Shown: positions 1 through 8,274 of the stretch, one piece after another | How the letters are laid out: every line of letters begins with the position of its first letter | How positions within the stretch are numbered: the stretch's first letter is position 1 | Origin: Methylobacter marinus A45 | Lineage (GTDB): Bacteria > Pseudomonadota > Gammaproteobacteria > Methylococcales > Methylomonadaceae | NCBI RefSeq assembly: GCF_000383855.1 | Contig: NZ_KB912877.1 | Coordinates: 1,522,616 to 1,586,615, forward strand | DNA: 64,000 bases | Direction of reading: 5' to 3' | Notes under the pieces: model-generated | Told to the model about the DNA's origin: nothing | The model's database searches: none | What the model saw: the letters and a program-made list of their open reading frames with translations, nothing else | Position numbers and translations under genes: made by a program

Positions 1-966
1 CGCGCCCTGGTCGGACAGCGATAACTGATACAGGTCGTCGGTCAACCGATGCAGCCGCATGACGTCGTTCATCAGTGAATCGACCGCGTCCCGCGTCAGC
101 GGCCGTATGCCGTCCTGCAGCGCTTCCAGCTCGCCGCGCAGAACGGCCAATGGCGTGCGCAATTCGTGCGAGATATCGGCCACCCAGCGCCGCCGCGTCT
201 GTTCCGATTGTTCCAGCGCCGCGGCCATCTCGTTGAAGTCCCGCGCCAATTGGCCCAACTCATCGCCTGACTCGACCGGCAGGCGCATGTCGTAGCTGCC
301 TACCGCCAGCGCTTTGGCGGCGGCGGTAATGCGCTTGAGCGGCCGAACCAGCGTGTACGCCAATAGCAGGGCCAGTCCTGCCGACAGCAGCACCATGAAA
401 ATGGCGATCCAGACGAATGCCTGGGACTGGCGCTCCATAAACTGGAGTTCAAGCGGCTGATTGACCGGCTTGCCGGGCAGCACGCCCAGGAAGCCGACAG
501 TTTGGCCCTGATAACGGATGGCATGCAATGTCAGTTGCGATAGCGCCTCCCTGCGTCCGAAGATGATCGACTTGTCGGCTCGCAACAGCATCACGCTCAA
601 TTCCAGCGGCTTGAAACGCCAGCTCTTATGCGATTCGGGCAGCGCCGGCGGCCAGACGTCGGGCGGCTCGTTCAACGCCTGCTTGAACCAGGGCGCGGGC
701 CGGTAATACCGGTGTTCGTAAGCCTGCCCCAGCAGTTCCATCCATTTGCGCTTGTTACCGGTCAGTTCACGCCAGCCCGGGTCGTCCGCATAGTATTCAC
801 TCAGACCCTCGATCAGCGCACTGATACGCTCCTGCTGGCGTTTTTCGATGAAATCGGAAAATCCGCGATCCAGGGACCAGCGCATGAATACATACATGCC
901 CGAGACGACAAGACTGGTCGTCAGCAGAAACGTTAAAAAGAGTTTGAAGCGGATGGATTTATGCAC
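1..966 (-). CDS. BaeS-like sensor histidine kinase, N-terminal part (cut by window edge)
   Basis: Inner-membrane sensor kinase of a two-component system; only the first 322 residues are inside the window and the reading frame runs off position 1. It begins with a transmembrane segment (residues about 5-22), has a periplasmic region of about 120 residues, a second membrane segment, a HAMP linker (VESGDELGQLARDFNEM) and the start of the HisKA domain with the H-box ISHELRTPLAVLRGEL. HAMP and H-box closely follow BaeS/CpxA-type kinases. The start is taken as GTG at 966; TTG at 990 is possible in the same frame and no Shine-Dalgarno clearly decides. The ATP-binding domain and the partner regulator must lie left of the window. 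It is divergent from the DUF4405 gene. The stimulus is not visible from sequence. Confidence 0.85.
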   Translation of the reverse strand, partial: MHKSIRFKLFLTFLLTTSLVVSGMYVFMRWSLDRGFSDFIEKRQQERISALIEGLSEYYADDPGWRELTGNKRKWMELLGQAYEHRYYRPAPWFKQALNEPPDVWPPALPESHKSWRFKPLELSVMLLRADKSIIFGRREALSQLTLHAIRYQGQTVGFLGVLPGKPVNQPLELQFMERQSQAFVWIAIFMVLLSAGLALLLAYTLVRPLKRITAAAKALAVGSYDMRLPVESGDELGQLARDFNEMAAALEQSEQTRRRWVADISHELRTPLAVLRGELEALQDGIRPLTRDAVDSLMNDVMRLHRLTDDLYQLSLSDQGA

Positions 967-1046
967 AAAGATACCCGATAAGCTATTCAAGGTATTATTG
1001 TCGGCGAATGTGCAAGAATTATGAACTGTGCAACATGGAGATTTCA

Positions 1047-1631
1047 ATGAAAGCCACTTTAAATTTTGTCATCGATATCATCGCCTTTATCGGGTTTCTT
1101 TTTCTGACCATGACCGGCGTGTTGATGCGCTATATCCTGCCGCCGGGCAGCGGCCGTTTTTCCAGCATCTGGGGCCTGAGCCGGCATGAATGGGGCGCGA
1201 TACACTTTTGGATATCGGTTGCCTTTTTTAGTGTACTGATCGTCCACCTGCTGTTGCACTGGCGCTGGATTATTCATGCGATTACAGGCCGCCCGAGCGA
1301 ACAATCCGGGCTGAGAGCCGGTCTCGGTATCGTTGGCCTGCTGGCGCTGATCGCACTGTCTTTCGCACCGGTCATAAGTCCTGTTGAACAGGCTGAAGGC
1401 GCCCTGACCAGAGGCAAGGGCATCCAGATCAGGGGTTCCATGACGCTGGCGGAACTGGAACAGGAAACCGGTGTGCCGGCCGCGCATGTTATTGAGACAT
1501 TGAATCTGCCGGACTCAACCAGTGAAAACCAGCGCATCGGCGTGCTGAAGAGGACTTACGGGTTTGAAATGGGCGATATCCGGCGTATTATCCGCGAGTA
1601 CAGGCGCGAGTCGCCTGCGCAGCAGCAATGA
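1047..1631 (+). CDS. DUF4405-type membrane protein
   Basis: Small inner-membrane protein of 194 residues. Start chosen at ATG 1047 because GGAG lies seven bases upstream; an in-frame ATG at 1008 would add 13 residues with no better ribosome site. There are three hydrophobic segments: residues about 5-28, 56-74 and 93-110. The second contains HEWGAIHFW, with a further His (IVHLLLHW) one membrane depth later. Spaced histidines of this kind are typical of DUF4405 and related cytochrome-b-like membrane domains, so haem binding is possible but not shown. The C-terminal 80 residues are soluble and resemble a small helical domain (LAELEQETGVPAAHVIETL). The stop overlaps the start of the next gene by four bases (ATGA), suggesting translational coupling to the peptidase. 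Function unknown. Confidence 0.7.
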   Translation: MKATLNFVIDIIAFIGFLFLTMTGVLMRYILPPGSGRFSSIWGLSRHEWGAIHFWISVAFFSVLIVHLLLHWRWIIHAITGRPSEQSGLRAGLGIVGLLALIALSFAPVISPVEQAEGALTRGKGIQIRGSMTLAELEQETGVPAAHVIETLNLPDSTSENQRIGVLKRTYGFEMGDIRRIIREYRRESPAQQQ

Positions 1632-2848
1632 ACGTTATTAAATTCCTGGATAACTCTGATTTAACCACTGCTATGACCATACCCACCGATATACAGCAAC
1701 TGCACGCTGAAATGCGCCAATGGCGCCGGCATCTGCACCAGTTTCCCGAAACCGCGTTCGAGGAAACCGAAACGGCCCGGTTCATTGCCGACAAACTGTC
1801 CGATTTCGGCCTGGATGTGCATCAGGGGCTGGGCAGAACCGGCATCGTCGCCACCTTATCGGCCGGCAGCGGTGCCGGTAAAATCGCCCTGCGCGCCGAC
1901 ATGGATGCGCTGTTCATACAGGAACAGAACAATTTTGACCATAAATCACGGCATGAAGGAAAAATGCATGCCTGCGGCCATGACGGGCACAGCGCCATGT
2001 TATTGGGCGCGGCCAGCTACCTGGCCAATCATCGCAATTTTGACGGCACTGTGTATTTTATTTTTCAACCCGCTGAGGAAGGGCGCGCGGGCGCCAGGCA
2101 AATGATTCTCGATGGCCTGTTCAAAAAATTTCCGGCCGATCGCGTCTTCGGCATGCATAATTTCCCCGATATTCCGCTCGGTCATTTTGCCGTCAGACCG
2201 GGGCCGATGATGGCGTCGTTCGACTGTTTCGAGATTGTGCTGACGGGCCAGGCCACGCATGCCGCGATGCCGCATCTGGGCAATGACGCCATCGTCGCGG
2301 CCGCCCAGTTGATCAGTGCCTTGCAGACGATCGTCAGCAGAACCGTCAATCCGGCCGATCCGGCCGTCGTCAGCATTACCCAGGTTCACGCCGGCCAGAC
2401 CTGGAATGCACTGCCGGAATCCGTGGTGTTGCGAGGTACCTTCCGATGTTTCAGCAATACGGTGCAACAAACCATCGCCGACAAAATCAGCCAGCTGTCC
2501 CATGCTGTCTGCCAGGGTTTCGATGTCACGGCGGAAATTAAATTCAATCCGGAAAATCCGGGCTATCCGGTCACCTTCAACACGGAAGAAGAAACGCGGA
2601 TGGCGCTAAACGCCGCCATCGCGGTAGTCGGCGACGATAGCATCAACCGGCAACCAACGCCCTGCATGGGCTCTGAAGACTTTGCCTTTATGCTGCAGGA
2701 AAAACCGGGCTGTTATCTGTGGCTTGGCAACGGTTCGTCCGATAATAGTTGTTTACTGCATAACCCCCACTATGATTTTAACGATGCGATCCTGCCGATA
2801 GGCGCGGCGTATTGGGTCAGGCTGGTGGAAACGGTATTGCCCCAATAG
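1628..2848 (+). CDS. M20D-family amidohydrolase (hippurate hydrolase-like)
   Basis: Cytoplasmic metal-dependent amidohydrolase of the HipO/AmaA/IlvA-like M20D group, which hydrolyses N-acyl amino acids or related amides. Visible family signatures: RRHLHQFPE near the N-terminus, RADMDAL, the metal-ligand motif HACGHDGH with its Cys and two His, the catalytic PAEEG and the FGMHNFPD segment. The lid domain follows and the C-terminal metal histidine lies in LLHNPHYDFND. Length (about 400 aa) is normal. The start at 1628 overlaps the previous stop; an internal ATG at 1673 would still keep the whole domain and is closer to the usual family N-terminus. The substrate cannot be deduced; N-acetyl- or indole-conjugated amino acids are usual for the family. 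Confidence 0.85.
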   Translation: MNVIKFLDNSDLTTAMTIPTDIQQLHAEMRQWRRHLHQFPETAFEETETARFIADKLSDFGLDVHQGLGRTGIVATLSAGSGAGKIALRADMDALFIQEQNNFDHKSRHEGKMHACGHDGHSAMLLGAASYLANHRNFDGTVYFIFQPAEEGRAGARQMILDGLFKKFPADRVFGMHNFPDIPLGHFAVRPGPMMASFDCFEIVLTGQATHAAMPHLGNDAIVAAAQLISALQTIVSRTVNPADPAVVSITQVHAGQTWNALPESVVLRGTFRCFSNTVQQTIADKISQLSHAVCQGFDVTAEIKFNPENPGYPVTFNTEEETRMALNAAIAVVGDDSINRQPTPCMGSEDFAFMLQEKPGCYLWLGNGSSDNSCLLHNPHYDFNDAILPIGAAYWVRLVETVLPQ

Positions 2849-2925
2849 TGTCCGATTTACGGCTTGGCCAACATGTTGATTCTTAAAACTCCGACTTGTT
2901 GACAATACCAATCAGCATAAAAAAG

Positions 2926-3114
2926 TCACTCTGCGTAAACAGTAAACAGCATGTGGTATTCCTTTAACATAAAAAGATAAATCGCTAACAGCAGAAATCC
3001 TGCCCCATTGCCTAACCAGTCCGAAACCGCAAACCGTTCATGTTCCGCCTCAACTTCCATGCTGGACAACAGCGTTATTGCTGTCACCTCGTTAAACTTC
3101 AAACCGTTATTCAA
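2926..3114 (-). CDS. Possible small membrane protein
   Basis: Open frame of up to 62 codons just downstream of csgG. The longest version needs a TTG start; an ATG at 3060 would give 44 residues. It has one hydrophobic stretch (GAGFLLLAIYLFML) after a charged N-terminus. No Shine-Dalgarno is convincing and I recognise no family. It is listed only because it follows the curli operon on the same strand and has a plausible membrane segment. It may not be a gene. Confidence 0.2.
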   Translation of the reverse strand: MNNGLKFNEVTAITLLSSMEVEAEHERFAVSDWLGNGAGFLLLAIYLFMLKEYHMLFTVYAE

Positions 3115-3153
3115 CGAGCATGCCTTGCATTGCCGCCATCCAGTTAACTGATT

Positions 3154-4107
3154 TTAGTTTTCTTGTGAAACGGACTCAGGCAGTTCGATGTTTTTAGGCG
3201 TCATGCTGATGACACGGCCTTGCTTGTCAAATTCCGCGAGCATTTCCGTGTCGCGCTGCTTCAAATAGTCCTCGATTAGCGGCTTGACCAGATGCGGGTC
3301 CTTGAAACGCCATAATTTGTTGATCAGCCCTTCCATTACCAGCGCATAAACGCAAGCCTCTATGGTTTCCATGACCGCCATTTGCGGCGGCTCGTTGCTG
3401 GTTACGCCCGCCTCGACCTCCAGCAGTCGCTTGAAAGCCACATAGCGAAACAAGCCGGAATCCAGTTGCATGGAGAACACGGTTTTTCTGGCGTCGACAT
3501 GGCTCAGTACCGAACCGTTTTTTACAGAAACGGCTCTCAGCATGCTGGTCACCGTATCGCGCCTGAATTCTGTAGAACCGCCCAGGCCGAAATAATGCGC
3601 GCCGACGCCGCCGGTCAATAAGTTGGTCTCATAGGCGACAATACCGCCCTCCAGCAGGATAGGCGCGTACAGCAGCGGCGGCAGGCTCGGGCCGCGCGAT
3701 TCGGCCTTATTGTTGCCATTGGTATACATTTCCCGGGTTTGATGGATAATTTTGCGCTCATTCATCAGGTCAGTCAGGCCTTCCCTTTCCAGCACGGTAA
3801 ACCACTTGCCATTACCGGCTTCCATCAAGGCGCGTATCAACATGGAAGTAGCGCCCTGCGTCACCGCCGTGGAATACTGCACGAGGTTTTCGCTGCTTTT
3901 GTACTGGCCGGTCTGGTCGCGAAATTTATACACCGCGACGACGACCGGCTCCTCCGGCGGCGGCAACGAGCGCAGCATATCCGAAAGGCCCGAGCGATAA
4001 TCGGTAGTCGCCTTGCCGGAACTGACCGGCTGAAAAATACTGGAGCATGAAGATAGCGCTGTCGCGGCCAGTAAGCCGCACAACAGTCGGTGAAAAACAG
4101 GAATCAT
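3154..4107 (-). CDS. csgG: CsgG curli secretion channel
   Basis: Outer-membrane lipoprotein that forms the nonameric pore for curlin export. The 317-residue protein has a lipoprotein signal peptide ending at LSSC, so the mature N-terminal Cys would be lipidated. The family core follows: VVVAVYKFRDQTGQYK, the constriction-loop region YSTAVTQGATSML, WFTVLEREGL, LLEGGIVAYETN and the repeated strands GGVGAHYFGLG and VSMLRAV-like segments. Length is about 40 residues more than E. coli CsgG, mainly in a polar C-terminal tail. Its ATG overlaps the csgF stop by four bases, so translation is coupled to csgF. It closes the csgE-csgF-csgG export unit. No csgD-type regulator or csgC is visible nearby. 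Confidence 0.93.
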   Translation of the reverse strand: MIPVFHRLLCGLLAATALSSCSSIFQPVSSGKATTDYRSGLSDMLRSLPPPEEPVVVAVYKFRDQTGQYKSSENLVQYSTAVTQGATSMLIRALMEAGNGKWFTVLEREGLTDLMNERKIIHQTREMYTNGNNKAESRGPSLPPLLYAPILLEGGIVAYETNLLTGGVGAHYFGLGGSTEFRRDTVTSMLRAVSVKNGSVLSHVDARKTVFSMQLDSGLFRYVAFKRLLEVEAGVTSNEPPQMAVMETIEACVYALVMEGLINKLWRFKDPHLVKPLIEDYLKQRDTEMLAEFDKQGRVISMTPKNIELPESVSQEN

Positions 4108-4559
4108 GGCATGGTAGTAATATAGGGAACAGTCAATACGGTATCGGAAATACCGTCAGAAATGCTGATGCTGACGCTGCCGTTGACCAATTGGTCATCA
4201 ACGATTACCGCAAAATCGCTTTGGCCATCACCATCCAGGTCAAAATTAAGGTCGGAACCCAATTGGATATTACCGTTCTCATCAAACAGATTTTCCGTCG
4301 TGGCGCGTGAAACCTGATTGAGAATGGCGCGCTGCAAATTTTCTTTAAAACGCTCGATCTCGGATTTTTGTGCCGCCGCTGTCTTGCTGGCGACAGCGGG
4401 ATCTTTGTGTTTGTTCTGTTCCGCCGCCTGATTCAGTAAAAAAGGGCCGTTCAGGGGGCTGCCGCCAAAATTGGGGTTTACAAAGCGGTGAACCAGTTCG
4501 GTGGCTGACAACGGAGTTGTAAACACAGTCAGTAACAAGGGATAAATCCATATTCGCAT
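4104..4559 (-). CDS. csgF: CsgF curli assembly factor
   Basis: Periplasmic/outer-surface accessory protein that caps CsgG and helps anchor the nucleator. The 151-residue protein has a signal peptide (about residues 1-19, ending ATEL region) followed at once by the conserved CsgF segment LVHRFVNPNFGGSPLNGP, which in the E. coli protein inserts into the CsgG channel. The C-terminal half is polar and ends in a beta-rich region. Gene order csgE-csgF-csgG is that of the standard export operon; the gene starts two bases after csgE ends and overlaps csgG by four bases. Confidence 0.92.
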   Translation of the reverse strand: MRIWIYPLLLTVFTTPLSATELVHRFVNPNFGGSPLNGPFLLNQAAEQNKHKDPAVASKTAAAQKSEIERFKENLQRAILNQVSRATTENLFDENGNIQLGSDLNFDLDGDGQSDFAVIVDDQLVNGSVSISISDGISDTVLTVPYITTMP

Positions 4560-4561
4560 AA

Positions 4562-4927
4562 TTAGTAAATCTCCAATCCACGCAACGCATCCTTATGCTG
4601 CCGAATATACAATTCCAATGAAGCCCGCGCCGCCCGGGCCTTTTCTTCAATTCCGCTCGTGCGGGTGCCGATACGATCCTGAAACACAATATTGTCATTG
4701 ATTTCTATCCAGATGATATTGCCGGCGAAAATATCAGGGCGCTCGCGCACGGTAATGGTCCCGGCATAATCGGGTACTTCCCAGCCATTCATCAATTCCT
4801 CGTAAAATAAATGACCGACACGCGACAAGGTTTGATCGACAACCAGGCCGCCGATTTCAAACTGCGGCTCGACAGCTACGGCTGGCGACAGCATTAACAA
4901 TAAGACACTGAAGACGTAATATTTCAC
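4562..4927 (-). CDS. csgE: CsgE curli secretion specificity factor
   Basis: Periplasmic adaptor that gates CsgG and selects curlin subunits. It is 121 residues with a signal peptide ending AVAVEPQ. The family core is present: EIGGLVVDQTLSRVGHLFYEEL, the ITVRERPD segment and the C-terminal QDRIGTRTSGIEEKA region. Length matches CsgE of enterobacteria. The start ATG overlaps the stop of the upstream curlin-repeat gene by four bases (ATGA), so that unusual gene and csgE-F-G form one translationally coupled unit. Confidence 0.92.
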   Translation of the reverse strand: MKYYVFSVLLLMLSPAVAVEPQFEIGGLVVDQTLSRVGHLFYEELMNGWEVPDYAGTITVRERPDIFAGNIIWIEINDNIVFQDRIGTRTSGIEEKARAARASLELYIRQHKDALRGLEIY

Positions 4928-5211
4928 CGCTCACCCTGACGTATCACAACACGATTGTTGCCGCCATTTTGCCGGACCGTCGCCTGATTATTGCTGCCTT
5001 TCTGTGATACGGAGCTGTCATTGCAATCACCGGACTGTTCCACTGTCGTATTATTTTGCTCGCCTGCTTGCTGAAGACCGGCATGATTATCCTCGCCGAC
5101 CTGAATCACAGTCAGTTCGTTATCGATGCCGGTTTGTTCAATCACCTTCTCGTTGCGTTTGCCATGCTGCACGATAGTCTGTTTGTTACTGGGATGGGAT
5201 GGCCGCATCAT
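4924..5211 (-). CDS. Leaderless curlin-repeat protein
   Basis: A 95-residue protein made almost wholly of curlin-type half-repeats (QxGxxNxxxxxQ), for example EQTGIDNELTVIQVGEDN and QKGSNNQATVRQNGGNN, about five in all. Start taken at ATG 5211, which has a strong GGGAG six bases upstream; a longer frame back to ATG 5313 exists but has no ribosome site. With the supported start there is no signal peptide: the protein opens MMRPSHPSNKQTIVQHGKRN. It also contains a Cys (SGDCNDSS), rare in curlins. It heads the csgEFG unit and overlaps csgE by four bases. It could be an intracellular relative, a minor subunit secreted another way, or the longer frame could use an atypical leader. Function not known. 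Confidence 0.7.
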   Translation of the reverse strand: MMRPSHPSNKQTIVQHGKRNEKVIEQTGIDNELTVIQVGEDNHAGLQQAGEQNNTTVEQSGDCNDSSVSQKGSNNQATVRQNGGNNRVVIRQGER

Positions 5212-5370
5212 GGATATCTCCCGGGTTTTTATTACGGACGCGCACGTATCGGCATGGACTGGCGGATAAAAAAACCCAGCATTAAATAAACGATAGCTGG
5301 CTTTCCAGTGCATTGATCATTGCGCATGATGAGTCTTGTCTAACCTTTTCCAGTCCAAAGACAACTTAGC

Positions 5371-5404
5371 AAAAAAGCGGAAAAGGCCCATAACCTTTTC
5401 CGCT
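5371..5404 (-). terminator. Intrinsic terminator after the major curlin gene
   Basis: Eleven-base perfect stem (AGCGGAAAAGG / CCTTTTCCGCT) with a seven-base loop, followed on the minus strand by six T residues. It lies 37 bases past the stop of the large curlin gene and separates it from the csgEFG unit. Confidence 0.85.
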
Positions 5405-5440
5405 GGCTTAAATGTCACCTGTTGGACGTAGAAGTATTTA

Positions 5441-6661
5441 TTAAGGATTCTGCAAAATCGTCACTGAGTTAAATGAGCCGTTTTGCGCGGCGCTGGCAAA
5501 ATCGCCGCCGGCATTTTGCATGATCTCGATCATATTGCCCTCGCCTCCGGCTTGCATGGCGAAAGCGACATCACCGATGGCGGTCTGGTCAATGGTCACC
5601 GTGTTCAACGCCAGTGTGCCGTCGCCTGACTGATCAACGGTTGCTGAGTTAAGATTACCGGATTGGGTTACCGTCGCTAAATTATAATCGCCAGACTGAT
5701 TTACGGCCGCTGTGTTTTGTTCCACAAAGACATTATCACCGATATTATTTTGATCGATTATGGCGGTATTGTTGTTGCCGGACTGATCGATCGATGCGGT
5801 ATTCTGCAGATCCTGCTCGACGGTTGCCGTATTGTTATCGCCCGATTGATCAATGCTGGCCACTTTATTTTCACCGCTGAGCGAGTCGATCCGTTGATCA
5901 ACTGTGGCTGTATTATTGTTTCCGGACTGCAGTACGGTTGCCTGATCGGAATGACCTTGCTCGATGGAGACAACATTGCCGTTGCCTGATTGATCAACCG
6001 TCGCTACGCTGGAATCGCCTAGCTGGTTAACGGTTGCCAGATTGCTGTCGCCTGATTGAATGACACTGGCAATATTATCATTGCCTGACTGATCGATGCT
6101 CGCCGTGTTTTGTTCCACGAAGGCATTCGTGCCGTTATTATTCTGATCGATTGTCGCGGTATTATTATTGCCGGACTGATTGATCGAAGCCACGTTTTGC
6201 ACGTCTTGTTCGACGATTGCCGTATTGTTATTACCGGACTGGTCAATGGTTGCAACATTGCCTTCACTGAAAACATCTATGGCTTGGTCTATGGAAGCCT
6301 GATTGTCGTTTCCAGTTTGCAGCACCGATGCCTCATCGGATTCGCCTTGTTCGACCGATGCCGTATTATAGGCCCCGATTTGGTCGATAGTCGCCAGACT
6401 ATCGTTGCCCATGCCGACGGCGTTTCCTGCATTACCTTGATTTAATGTCGCGCTGTTTCCTTCATTGGACTGCGTGATGGTGCCGATATTGTTACCGCCG
6501 TACTGACTGGCATTGGTGGTATTTAAGTCGCCTGTTTGAGTCACCGTCAGATCATTAAAGGAACCGGTCTGGGAGGTCGTCGCGCTGTTCCCCGCCAGTG
6601 ACGCACCCGCAACCCCATAAAGAATCACCGTAATTGCCGTAGTCAATAGTGTTTTTTTCAT
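5441..6661 (-). CDS. csgA: CsgA-like curlin with tandem supra-repeat
   Basis: Secreted amyloid subunit of curli-like fibres. The 406-residue precursor has a signal peptide (MKKTLLTTAITVILYGVAGA, cleaved near residue 23) and then about 27 curlin half-repeats of the form QSGNNNTATVDQ. It is more than twice the length of E. coli CsgA (151 aa). A higher-order duplication is visible: residues 91-220 and 221-350 align nearly end to end with one single-residue insertion. RBS AAGGAA lies five bases before ATG 6661. The gene sits 64 bases behind the CsgB-like gene and ends in its own terminator, so subunit genes and export genes are separate transcripts or processed separately. Which of the two large curlins is nucleator and which is major subunit is inferred from size and repeat regularity only. 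Confidence 0.85.
   Translation of the reverse strand: MKKTLLTTAITVILYGVAGASLAGNSATTSQTGSFNDLTVTQTGDLNTTNASQYGGNNIGTITQSNEGNSATLNQGNAGNAVGMGNDSLATIDQIGAYNTASVEQGESDEASVLQTGNDNQASIDQAIDVFSEGNVATIDQSGNNNTAIVEQDVQNVASINQSGNNNTATIDQNNNGTNAFVEQNTASIDQSGNDNIASVIQSGDSNLATVNQLGDSSVATVDQSGNGNVVSIEQGHSDQATVLQSGNNNTATVDQRIDSLSGENKVASIDQSGDNNTATVEQDLQNTASIDQSGNNNTAIIDQNNIGDNVFVEQNTAAVNQSGDYNLATVTQSGNLNSATVDQSGDGTLALNTVTIDQTAIGDVAFAMQAGGEGNMIEIMQNAGGDFASAAQNGSFNSVTILQNP
5612..6391 (-). repeat. Two tandem 390-bp coding units in curlin gene
   Basis: Unit 1 is 6391-6002 and unit 2 is 6001-5612. Matching landmarks in order: TIDQ/TVDQ, SVEQGESDEASVLQ/SIEQGHSDQATVLQ, the long irregular turn IDVFSEGN/IDSLSGENK, VEQDVQN/VEQDLQN, DQNNNGTNAFVEQN/DQNNIGDNVFVEQN. 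The irregular turns match in both units, which shows duplication of a block of several repeats rather than independent spread of single repeats. Confidence 0.85.
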
Positions 6662-6725
6662 AATTATTCCTTAAGTGTACTGTTAAAAAATTTGCCAAAT
6701 ACGCCATATTTCAGTGCGCTTCCCC

Positions 6726-7379
6726 TCACAGTCCCTGTGTAACGGTCATGTTGTTGCCGTTACCTCTAATCTCCAGATTAAAACTCATGCCGTCGCCCAA
6801 CTGTTGGTGGATCACGGTATTTTCATCGCCATCAATCATAATGCCGGCGCTGTTCCACTGGCCTTGCTGTAATTGCACGACCTCGTTCCTGTCTCCGATA
6901 ATATCGATCATGGCAAGATTATTGAAACCGCTCTGATAGGCACTGATCAGATTGCTGCTGCCAGAGATCGAAGCCGCAATGCTCTGGGCTTCGCCATCCT
7001 GGCCAATGTCAACCCGATTGTCCTGACCGTATAGATTAACCAGGGCATTATTGCCGCTTTGCCACTGCTGAATCGTTATGGCATTGCGTTCACCGAAGTC
7101 ATTGATTTCAGCATTATGCTGATACCCTGTCTGCAGGATTTCGGCGACCCCATTGACGTCGCTTGAAACCGCATTAAGCTCGGCATTTGCGGCTACCTGC
7201 CGAATGCGGGCGACATTGCCGTCGCCGGATTGGCTGATGTCGGCTTGATAGGCATGCCCGACCTGTTCTATCGAAGCCAGATTGCCGACATCGGCATCGC
7301 TATAGGCGTGGTTGGGTAAGGTTAAAAAAGCAGCCGCTAATATTGCCGTTCGTCGGTTTTGTATCAGACGCTTAATCAT
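6726..7379 (-). CDS. csgB: CsgB-like curlin-repeat protein
   Basis: A 217-residue secreted curlin-family protein. A signal peptide (residues about 1-27, ending NHAYSD) is followed by irregular repeats such as IEQVGHAYQADISQSGDGN, ILQTGYQHNAEIND and IQQWQSGNNALVN. Repeats are less regular and less N/Q-rich than in the neighbouring 406-residue protein, which is the usual difference between nucleator CsgB and subunit CsgA; the assignment as nucleator is inference. RBS AAAGGG lies six bases before ATG 7379. It is the first gene of the subunit operon, with the promoter expected in the long spacer upstream. Confidence 0.75.
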   Translation of the reverse strand: MIKRLIQNRRTAILAAAFLTLPNHAYSDADVGNLASIEQVGHAYQADISQSGDGNVARIRQVAANAELNAVSSDVNGVAEILQTGYQHNAEINDFGERNAITIQQWQSGNNALVNLYGQDNRVDIGQDGEAQSIAASISGSSNLISAYQSGFNNLAMIDIIGDRNEVVQLQQGQWNSAGIMIDGDENTVIHQQLGDGMSFNLEIRGNGNNMTVTQGL

Positions 7380-7749
7380 TTAATGCCCTTTTATATCCAT
7401 AGAATTGTGCAAGAAATACCTGTCCAGATTCATCCGCCATCTTGTTTGGCTCTGCAAAGCACAGTACAAAACTAACGCCCAGATTAGGCGGCAAAAAACG
7501 CAATGACAGTATGCGCTGTTGAATTTAGGCTGGAGGCACTACTCTTGCCGGTGCTGAGATTTAACCAAAAACTTATAGGGGAATCTGTGATGGAGTATGA
7601 ATATTTCAAAACAGAGCACAGCGGATTTTTTTATGGATTAAAGCTGTTAAGTCTCGATTGATCGCTTTGCAATAGTACGAAGGGGTTTTTGGTGTCAACT
7701 GAGCACAGACGTAAGCTCAAGAAGGGATGATTTCAATTTCATCGACGCT

Positions 7750-7778
7750 AAAACGGGCTTTATCAGGAAGCCCGTTTT
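7750..7778. terminator. Hairpin with 11-bp stem, possible terminator
   Basis: Perfect stem AAAACGGGCTT / AAGCCCGTTTT with loop TATCAGG. Both strands end in TTTT, so it could terminate a transcript in either direction. It lies 370 bases upstream of csgB and 500 bases downstream of ribA, so the transcript it serves is unclear. Confidence 0.5.
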
Positions 7779-8105
7779 AATAGTCAATGATGCGATTTGT
7801 TTTCGGGTCGTTTATCCGAATGTCGATTTTCCATATTCATTGAAATAGAGGTTCGCCTCCATTCCTTGGATTCATCCGAATAAATACAGTAAATGTCATT
7901 ATTAATATGATTCGGCGTGACACGACCTTAACCGATATTGTTAAAACCGAGCTGGTTTTTGATAGTTTGTCATGCCGTCTACCGAGCCGGGCATGGGCGT
8001 TGCTCACCCTGGCCGTCCGGTTTTTGCCTAATCCGGCCTTTCAAAGCCGCCCGTTCAGGATTCGGCATTGAATCATGGCATTGTTTTAAATACGGGTAAC
8101 AATAA

Positions 8106-8184
8106 GGGAGCGATGCTTATGCCCTTTGGGTATACATCGCAATTGAAAATCGCCTGGCAAGTCGCGATGTGGGCATCGCTCCCA
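8106..8184. repeat. Dispersed palindrome family 1, degenerate copy
   Basis: Outer arms GGGAGCGATGC and GCATCGCTCCC match the perfect copies at 43827-43889 and 45806-45867, but the left arm is interrupted by unrelated bases. REP/MITE-like element downstream of ribA. Confidence 0.7.
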
Positions 8185-8274
8185 CGGGGACGGGCTTTAC
8201 CTGAAGGGTTACCGGAGGTTATTTTTAGCCGAATCCTCAGGTGCCTGAATCAATTGTCCGCGCAATATCAATTA

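Larger units (their letters stand above)
7380..8274. other. Long intergenic region between curli genes and ribA
   Basis: About 900 bases with no convincing coding frame. It should contain the promoter of the curlin subunit genes near its left end. It also holds a free-standing hairpin at 7750-7778 and a degenerate copy of a dispersed palindrome at 8106-8184. I recognise no ncRNA or riboswitch here. Confidence 0.5.

Noticed and set aside
5441-6661. Regular short repeats that could be taken for a CRISPR array
   Set aside because: Repeats are in frame, degenerate, have no unique spacers of constant size, and encode curlin units.
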